NCBI GenBank assembly: GCA_964236445.1
Contig: CAXSDR010000070.1
Coordinates: forward strand, 1 to 19,625
Origin: CAXSDR01 sp964236445
GTDB lineage: Bacteria; Actinomycetota; Actinomycetes; Motilibacterales; Motilibacteraceae
DNA length: 19,625 nt
Direction: 5' to 3'
Below are positions 14,804 through 19,625 of this stretch, piece after piece. The notes below the pieces were generated by a model. The model was given only the letters and a program-made list of their open reading frames with translations. It was not told where the DNA came from and did no database searches. Position 1 is the first letter of the stretch. Every line of letters starts with the position of its first letter. A program made the translations under genes and the position numbers.

Positions 14804-16495
14804 GTGTCCCCCGTCGCCGAGCTCGCGGCGGCGGGCGTGGGAGCGCGTACGCCGCTGGCTCTCGTGATCGCGCCTGGCCTCGGCGTGGCAGTCGCCTGGG
14901 CCGACCAGCAGCGCACCTTCGGCAGTGACGACCCGGTGGCCCTCGTACGTGACCTGCAGCCCCTGGCGCCGCGGTGGACCTGGTGGTCCTCGCGCGAGAC
15001 CGCAGGCCCGCTCGTGGCGTCGAGGGTGCACGTCACGGCGTGCTGGGACCTTGCAGCCGTCGGACGCCTCCTGTTCGGCACCGGGCGCGACGACCCCGGC
15101 GCCGTGTGGGCAGCAGTCCACGGCCTCGACGAACCCGCCCGGGTCAGCAGTTCCCCTGACCTGCTCGAGGTGGATGACCATGACGCGGTCGATGCCATGG
15201 GGCAGCTGAGCCACAGCTGGCTGCGCGGGCGGTGGGCGGAGGACCTCCCCTCGGCGGCGCGCTGGGCACAGCTCGCCTGCGCGGTGCAGCTGCGCCAGGA
15301 GGCGTGCCTGAACGCCCTGCCCGACCCGCGCCCCACCCGGCGGGGAACCGCGCTGCAGGTGCTCACCGCCCACGCGGAGTCGGCCGCCGCCCTGCTGGGC
15401 GTCGAGCTCGAGCACGGTGGCCTTCCGGTCGACCGGGACGTCTCCCGGACGATGCTGACCGCCATCGTCGGGCCCTGCCCCGTGGACGCGACGGACGAGG
15501 CGGCACAGCGCGCCGGGCGGGACGCCGCCGTGCTGCGTTTCTTCCCTCACAGCTCGGTCGACCTACGCAACCCGTTGCAGGTCAAGCAGGCCCTCGCGCG
15601 CATCGGGATCGATCTCCCCGACACGCGCTCGTGGCGGCTCGAGCCCTACGCGCCGTCCTCGCCGGCCGTCGCGGCGCTGCTGGCCTGGCGCAAGGCGGAG
15701 CGGATCGCCACCACCTACGGCTGGCGATGGCTCGAGGAGAATGTCGGCACCGACGGTCGCCTGCGCGGGGCGTGGGGGGCCGCCGACGCGGCTGCGGGGC
15801 GCATGACGGCGCAGGCCGGGCTGCACAACCTCCCCACCGAGCTACGGGCGACCGTACGCGCGGAGCCGGGCCACGTCTTCGTCCGCGCCGACCTGGGGCA
15901 GGTCGAGCCGCGGGTCCTGGCTGCCGTCTCTGGCGACCCGGCGCTCGCGGCCGCCGCCCGTGAGGACGATCTCTATGCGCCGGTCGCGGCGGCCCTGCGC
16001 TGCGATCGGCCTACCGCCAAGGTGGCCGTGCTGGCCGCGATGTATGGCCAGACGTCCGGCACCGCCGGGGCGGCGCTGCGCGACATGGACCGCACCTACC
16101 CCTCGGCCATGCGCTATCTGCGCGCTGCGGAGGCGGCTGGCCGGGCCGGCACGGACATCCGCACCTATGGCGGACGGCTCTTGCGGCTGAGCTCGTCCGA
16201 CGGTGGCCTGGGCTATGGCAGATATGCACGCAACGCGGTCGTCCAGGGAGCGGCCGCCGAGCTGTTCAAGGCCTGGGCCGCGACTGTGCGCGTCGGGCTT
16301 CCCGAGCTCGACGGCGAGATCGTGCTCTGCCTGCACGACGAGCTGCTCCTGCACATGCCACGGACCAGGGCCGAGGACGCCGGCTCGCTGCTCGTAGGCG
16401 CGCTCCAGTCGACCACCTCGTGGTGGGCCTCGGGCAGCGGCGTGCGCTTCGTCGCGGAGGTGGCCGTCGGCGCCAGCTGGAGCGAGGCACACTGA
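14804..16495 (+). CDS. Stand-alone Pol I-like (family A) DNA polymerase with degenerate exonuclease region
   Basis: At 563 aa this is much shorter than PolA and lacks a 5' nuclease. The C-terminal half has family A polymerase motifs: GRMTAQ...LHNLP (333-344), motif A RADLGQVEPRV (361-371, catalytic D363), motif B with R402, K406 and Y414 in DRPTAKVAVLAAMYG, and motif C LHDE (510-513, catalytic D512). The N-terminal 170 residues sit where a 3'-5' exonuclease would be, but I see no DxE and no convincing other acidic motifs. The protein resembles actinobacterial entries labelled bifunctional 3'-5' exonuclease/DNA polymerase. The residue matching E. coli Phe762 is Leu410. The GTG start at 14804 has only weak SD support. 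It follows the amidohydrolase by 45 bases; its role, perhaps repair synthesis, is inferred. Confidence 0.85.
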   Translation: MSPVAELAAAGVGARTPLALVIAPGLGVAVAWADQQRTFGSDDPVALVRDLQPLAPRWTWWSSRETAGPLVASRVHVTACWDLAAVGRLLFGTGRDDPGAVWAAVHGLDEPARVSSSPDLLEVDDHDAVDAMGQLSHSWLRGRWAEDLPSAARWAQLACAVQLRQEACLNALPDPRPTRRGTALQVLTAHAESAAALLGVELEHGGLPVDRDVSRTMLTAIVGPCPVDATDEAAQRAGRDAAVLRFFPHSSVDLRNPLQVKQALARIGIDLPDTRSWRLEPYAPSSPAVAALLAWRKAERIATTYGWRWLEENVGTDGRLRGAWGAADAAAGRMTAQAGLHNLPTELRATVRAEPGHVFVRADLGQVEPRVLAAVSGDPALAAAAREDDLYAPVAAALRCDRPTAKVAVLAAMYGQTSGTAGAALRDMDRTYPSAMRYLRAAEAAGRAGTDIRTYGGRLLRLSSSDGGLGYGRYARNAVVQGAAAELFKAWAATVRVGLPELDGEIVLCLHDELLLHMPRTRAEDAGSLLVGALQSTTSWWASGSGVRFVAEVAVGASWSEAH

Positions 16496-16535
16496 GCCGG
16501 TCCTCGGCGCCGCGACCATCGCGTGCGGTCGGCTC
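16494..16535 (+). terminator. Candidate hairpin after the polymerase gene
   Basis: GAGCCGGTC (16494-16502) pairs with GGTCGGCTC (16527-16535): 9 pairs, two of them G-T, with a 24-base loop. It begins within the polymerase stop codon. The long loop makes it a weak call. Confidence 0.35.
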
Positions 16536-16570
16536 TTCAAGAACTACGCGTCTGGTGCGATTCTGTTCCC

Positions 16571-17182
16571 GTGCTCTGGCCGGTGTTCGTCGACGACGAG
16601 CCGATGTCCATGCCGTGGCACGTCGGCGACCACGTCAGCCCGCAGCTGAGCTGGTGGGACGAACCGTGGCTGGGCCCTGACCTGGCCCTCGCCGATGTCG
16701 AGTTCTCGGCGCGGGCGCTCCTGGCCCCGGACGGCAGTCTGATCGGGCAGATCCTCACCCGCGACCGTGTCAGCGCCCTCCGCCTGGGGCAGGCCGACAC
16801 CGGTGCGGTCACGATCGACGGCTGCCTGCTCTACGACCGCGACCTCTGGCCACCGCCCGGCACGCTGGCGCCCACCTCCGGCACGGTTCGGCGCATCGAC
16901 GCTGTGAGCGAGCTCCGCGACCTGGGTCCTGATCGCTGGATCCCACGTCGCGGGGAGATCCGCACCGAACCCGTGGACGACACCGCCCCCGAACGGCTGC
17001 ATGCCGATCCACCGCTGCCCGTTCTGCTGCCCGCCTTGGCCGGATCGGCACGAGGGGAGCTGAGGCTTCGACGCGTGAGCGACGTCATCCGTCACTACGG
17101 CCACCTGCTCCCTGCCCAGCAGTGGCAGCCGCGGGGCTTCGTCGTCCATGTCGACGTCGACGGAGCATCCTCGGCCGACTGA
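16571..17182 (+). CDS. Hypothetical protein, about 203 aa
   Basis: The family is not firmly recognised. The product is Trp-, Pro- and Asp-rich and soluble-looking, with MLWPVFVDDEPMSMPWHVGD at the start and a TSGTVRRIDAVSELRDLG stretch mid-protein. The layout faintly recalls DUF6578-type actinobacterial proteins, but this is only an impression. The frame is also open to GTG at 16523, yet those 16 codons use many A/T-ending codons (GCT, CTT, CAA, GAA, CTA, GAT, TCT, GTT). From 16571 the codons switch to strong G/C endings, so I start there. No SD is seen; a GATTCT hexamer 6 bases before the GTG would fit a leaderless start. Neighbours do not reveal its job. Confidence 0.65.
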   Translation: MLWPVFVDDEPMSMPWHVGDHVSPQLSWWDEPWLGPDLALADVEFSARALLAPDGSLIGQILTRDRVSALRLGQADTGAVTIDGCLLYDRDLWPPPGTLAPTSGTVRRIDAVSELRDLGPDRWIPRRGEIRTEPVDDTAPERLHADPPLPVLLPALAGSARGELRLRRVSDVIRHYGHLLPAQQWQPRGFVVHVDVDGASSAD

Positions 17183-17243
17183 AGACCACCTTTACACGAC
17201 AGACATCGGAGCGACCTCTTCCGGCAACTCCCAGCGGGTCCCA

Positions 17244-17274
17244 TGACGGCGTGCGGCCCGACGGGCTGCCGTCA
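17244..17274 (+). promoter_or_regulatory. Hairpin abutting the ribosome site of the creatininase-family gene
   Basis: TGACGGC (17244-17250) and GCCGTCA (17268-17274) form a perfect 7-bp stem, with a nested GCCC/GGGC pairing in the loop. The stem ends directly before the G-rich ribosome site at 17275. It may terminate the previous transcript or mask the ribosome site. Confidence 0.4.
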
Positions 17275-17284
17275 GGGGGCCGCA

Positions 17285-18079
17285 ATGGTCGTGTCACGAA
17301 GGCTCGACCTGCTCACGACAGAGGAGATCGAGGCCCTGCCCAAGGAGTCGGCGCTCGTCGTGCAACCCATCGGCGCGACCGAGCAGCACGGGCCGCACCT
17401 GCCCTGCTCGACCGATGCCTTCGTCGCCGAGTCGATCGCCGAGCGCGCCGCGGCACTGCTGCCCGATGACGCACAGGTGTGGCTGCTCCCCCGGCTGTCC
17501 TACGGCAAGTCCAACGAGCATCTCGGTCGAGCCGGAACGATCTCGCTGTCGGCCGAGACGCTGATCGGCGTCTGCCGTGACGTCGGACATTCAGTTCGCG
17601 CATCGGGCTTCGGCAAACTGGTCTTCGTCAATGGTCATGGCGGTCAGCCAGGGCTCCTCGACATGGTGTCGCGCGACATCCGCATCGAGACCGGTCTGCA
17701 GGTCTTCCCGCTCGGCATCAGCCGCCTCGGCCTGCCGCCCGGCACCGTGGTCGCCGACGCCGACTTCGGGATCCATGGCGGCCAGCTCGAGACCTCGATC
17801 GTCATGGCGCTCGACGAGTCGCTCGTGAGAACTGACCGCTTCGCCGCCGACGGCGTCCAGACAGGAGCACAGTTCGCGACGCGCAAGCACCTGACGCTGG
17901 AAGGCCCGATCCCGACCGCGTGGGTCACCGACGACCTGTCGGTCAGCGGCGTGATCGGCGACCCGACGGGGGCGACGCGCGCGATGGGCGAGTTGGTTGT
18001 CGCGCACTGGGCCACCGCGCTCTGCGAGGCCTACGTCGAGATGTGCGAGTTCGAGTTCGCCAGCCGCACTGATGCGTGA
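17285..18079 (+). CDS. Creatininase-family amidohydrolase
   Basis: The 264-aa protein shows all hallmarks of the creatininase (CreA) family: metal ligands in GATEQHGPHLPCSTDA (E33, H35, D44), NGHGG (116-120, H118), and HGGQLETS with the further ligand E169. The family includes creatinine amidohydrolase, formylaminopyrimidine hydrolases of flavin synthesis in archaea, and MftE of mycofactocin maturation. No mftABCDF genes are here, so MftE is unlikely. A small-molecule amidase acting with the next gene is the simplest reading. I start at ATG 17285 (MVVSRRLDLL), 5 bases after a GGGGGC element; an ATG at 17243 lies in a hairpin and has a poor site. The next main gene starts 114 bases on, on the same strand. 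Confidence 0.88.
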   Translation: MVVSRRLDLLTTEEIEALPKESALVVQPIGATEQHGPHLPCSTDAFVAESIAERAAALLPDDAQVWLLPRLSYGKSNEHLGRAGTISLSAETLIGVCRDVGHSVRASGFGKLVFVNGHGGQPGLLDMVSRDIRIETGLQVFPLGISRLGLPPGTVVADADFGIHGGQLETSIVMALDESLVRTDRFAADGVQTGAQFATRKHLTLEGPIPTAWVTDDLSVSGVIGDPTGATRAMGELVVAHWATALCEAYVEMCEFEFASRTDA

Positions 18080-18158
18080 GCGCACGTCCGGGTGTGCGGG
18101 CCGCCAGGGTCTGACCCGGCGCCCACCGGGCTCCGTCCCGGGACAGGAGCTGCACAGC

Positions 18159-18197
18159 ATGTCGGACATGGCTGAGCTCGCGCGGCGGCTGGCATGA
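18159..18197 (+). CDS. 12-residue ORF coupled to the deaminase-like gene
   Basis: A short frame, MSDMAELARRLA, has AGGAG (18145-18149) 9 bases upstream of its ATG, and its TGA overlaps the ATG at 18194 as ATGA. The next gene has no ribosome site of its own. This mini-ORF therefore may deliver ribosomes to it by translational coupling, or be a leader peptide. It is also possible that it is a chance frame or the remnant of a lost gene. Confidence 0.45.
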   Translation: MSDMAELARRLA

Positions 18198-19417
18198 CGC
18201 TGCTGCTGCACAACGGCCGGACCAGCGACGGGCGCCTCGTCGACGTGCGGTGCGACGACGGTCTCATCACCGCTGTCGACACGCCCGGCACGCACGTCGG
18301 GGGCGAGGCGATCGACCTGACAGACTTCCTGCTGCTCCCCGCTCCGGCAGAGCCGCACGCGCATCTGGACAAGGCCCTCACCGCCGACCTCGTGGCCAAT
18401 CCAGCGGGTGACCTCATGGGCGCCGTGGTGGCCATGGGTGCCTTTCTCCCGACGCGTGACCTCGATGACTTCGTCGACCGTGCGTCCCGGGCCGCTCTCA
18501 TCCTGCTCAGCCACGGCACCACGGCCATCCGTACCCACGTCGATCTCGGGCCGGCGGGTGGGCTCATCGGTCTCGAAGCGCTCGCCATCGTCCGCGACCG
18601 GCTGGCCGGCTTGCTCGACCTGCAGATCGCCGTTCTTCCCGCGTGTCCCCTGACCGGAGCCGCCGGTGCGAGCACGCGGGCGCTGCTGCGAGACGCGCTG
18701 CCGCTGGTCGACGTCGTCGGTGGGTGCCCCGCGCTGGACCCTGACCCGGTAGGCCTACAGCGACTCGTGCTCGATCTCGCCGCAGGGGCAGGGCTGGCGG
18801 TGGACCTGCACCAGGACGAGACGCTCGATCCGGCGATGCAGCATCTCGACTCGCTCGCCCAGCTGGTGGGCAACACACCGGTCGACCGCGGCGTGACGGC
18901 GAGCCACTGCGTGAGCCTGGGCGTGCAGCCGCGATCCGTCCAGCGTTCCGTTGCCGCCGCGTTGGCCGCCGCGGGCATCGGCATAGTGACCAACCCACAG
19001 ACCAACCTCTTCCTGCAGTCACGTGACGTCTGGACCTCCCCACCCCGCGGGCTCACCGCCATCGCGGCCCTGCACGAAGCCGGAGTCGTCGTCGCCGGTG
19101 GCGGCGACAACCTGCGTGACCCCTTCAATCTCGCGGGACGTGGCGACGCGCTCGAGATCGCGTCCCTGCTCGTGACGGCGGGGCACCTCTCGCCCGCGCT
19201 CGCCTACCACCTGGTCAGTGCGGGCGCGCGCGACGTCATGGGCATGGCTGCCGTCACCGTGGGCGTGGGCTCCCCCGCCGAGCTGCTCGCCGTACGCGCC
19301 GACACCGTCGGCGAGGCTGTGGCAGCCGGGCCGGTCGACCGCGTCGTGGTGCACCGTGGCCGGCTGGTGGCGCGTACGACGTCCGAGAGCTGGGTGGCAG
19401 CCCCGTTGCGCAGCTGA
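18194..19417 (+). CDS. Cytosine-deaminase-like amidohydrolase
   Basis: The 407-aa protein belongs to the cytosine deaminase/AtzC branch of the amidohydrolase superfamily. The metal-binding EPHAHLDK (H55, H57) is characteristic, followed by RTHVD (113-117), LHQDETLD (H206 with the catalytic-type E209), SHCVSLG (H238), and GGGDNLRDPF (D305 as metal ligand). These map one-to-one on the CodA active site. The exact substrate (cytosine, creatinine derivative, ammelide, other cyclic amide) cannot be read from the motifs. It follows the creatininase-family gene and a 12-codon ORF whose stop overlaps its ATG. With these neighbours it probably acts in breakdown of a nitrogen-containing ring or amide. 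Confidence 0.87.
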   Translation: MTLLLHNGRTSDGRLVDVRCDDGLITAVDTPGTHVGGEAIDLTDFLLLPAPAEPHAHLDKALTADLVANPAGDLMGAVVAMGAFLPTRDLDDFVDRASRAALILLSHGTTAIRTHVDLGPAGGLIGLEALAIVRDRLAGLLDLQIAVLPACPLTGAAGASTRALLRDALPLVDVVGGCPALDPDPVGLQRLVLDLAAGAGLAVDLHQDETLDPAMQHLDSLAQLVGNTPVDRGVTASHCVSLGVQPRSVQRSVAAALAAAGIGIVTNPQTNLFLQSRDVWTSPPRGLTAIAALHEAGVVVAGGGDNLRDPFNLAGRGDALEIASLLVTAGHLSPALAYHLVSAGARDVMGMAAVTVGVGSPAELLAVRADTVGEAVAAGPVDRVVVHRGRLVARTTSESWVAAPLRS

Positions 19418-19457
19418 GGGCAACCTCGACGTTCACCCACCAGACCTGCACGTCCGC

Positions 19458-19477
19458 CGGCGCGCTCTGACGCGCCG
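19458..19477. terminator. Bidirectional hairpin between convergent genes
   Basis: CGGCGCG-ctctga-CGCGCCG is a perfect 7-bp stem with a 6-base loop. It lies in the 76-bp space between the deaminase-like gene and the convergent acetyltransferase. There is no T-tract. Confidence 0.5.
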
Positions 19478-19493
19478 TTCATGAGATCCGGTT

Positions 19494-19625
19494 CTAGACC
19501 GTTGCTGGGGCGCGGGAAGCCGACGTGGCCGTCATCTCGTAGACGTTCCACATCGTCTTGCGACCGAGCGTGTCGTAGAGCGACCTGGCCCGGTAGTTGT
19601 CGTCAGCGGTCGTCCATCGCACGAC
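19494..19625 (-). CDS. GNAT-family N-acetyltransferase, C-terminal fragment (cut by window edge)
   Basis: The frame is open on the minus strand from the window edge to a TAG at 19494-19496. It encodes 43 residues, including VRWTTADDNYRARSLYDTLG and then KTMWNVYEM. This is the typical last part of a GNAT fold: the alpha-4 segment with N-x-x-A/R-x-x-x-Y, where the conserved Asn and Tyr contact acetyl-CoA, then the final beta strands. The substrate is unknown, and the N-terminal half lies outside the window. Confidence 0.8.
   Translation of the reverse strand, partial: VVRWTTADDNYRARSLYDTLGRKTMWNVYEMTATSASRAPATV

Noticed and set aside
13847..15550. 567-codon open frame on the minus strand
   Set aside because: It is antisense to the amidohydrolase and the polymerase, has no recognisable motif, and shows shadow composition.
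17243..17284. ATG start of the creatininase-family gene at 17243
   Set aside because: It sits in a hairpin, lacks a ribosome site, and adds residues before the family's normal N-terminus.
17285..18079. MftE of mycofactocin maturation
   Set aside because: It is the same family, but no other mft genes are present and the neighbours are catabolic-type hydrolases.

Overview
The window is high-GC DNA with strong G/C third-position bias, TTG and GTG starts, and a gene order typical of Actinomycetota (recG-rsmD-coaD-SepIVA-like-DUF177-rnc, with thiL, DUF3515 and rpmB nearby). It is probably a draft or metagenome-derived actinomycete contig, because a run of exactly 100 N (13254-13353) marks a scaffold join. 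I cannot name the genus from sequence alone.

Region 1 (1-10.9 kb) is core housekeeping DNA. A 5'-truncated mutM on the + strand meets a minus-strand chain (DAK2/FakA-like kinase, recG, rsmD, coaD, SepIVA-like protein, DUF177, rnc). Those genes are closely packed and likely form one or two operons for DNA repair, CoA synthesis, rRNA methylation and processing, and septum or cell-wall control. Zinc-type rpmB diverges from the DAK2 gene. An unrecognised 388-aa gene with lower GC by eye lies between rpmB and thiL. rpmF is missing from its usual place between DUF177 and rnc, and mutM is inverted relative to the common order.

Region 2 (10.3-13.4 kb) holds a DUF3515 membrane-anchored protein coupled by ATGA overlap to a PLP trans-sulfuration enzyme. 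A hairpin-rich stretch follows with a small basic orphan gene and a PadR-type repressor. The PadR N-terminus is a Gly-Gly-Pro tandem repeat that runs into the assembly gap. An imperfect direct repeat of about 48 bp, derived from the 3' end of the lyase gene and its terminator, brackets the small orphan gene.

Region 3 (13.4-19.6 kb) is an accessory, mainly + strand set: a chlorohydrolase/deaminase-like amidohydrolase, an unusual stand-alone Pol I-like polymerase without a recognisable exonuclease core, a hypothetical protein, a creatininase-family amidase, and a cytosine-deaminase-like amidohydrolase preceded by a 12-codon overlapping ORF. The three hydrolases suggest use of cyclic or amidic nitrogen compounds, but the substrate is not determinable. 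The window closes with the C-terminus of a minus-strand GNAT acetyltransferase.
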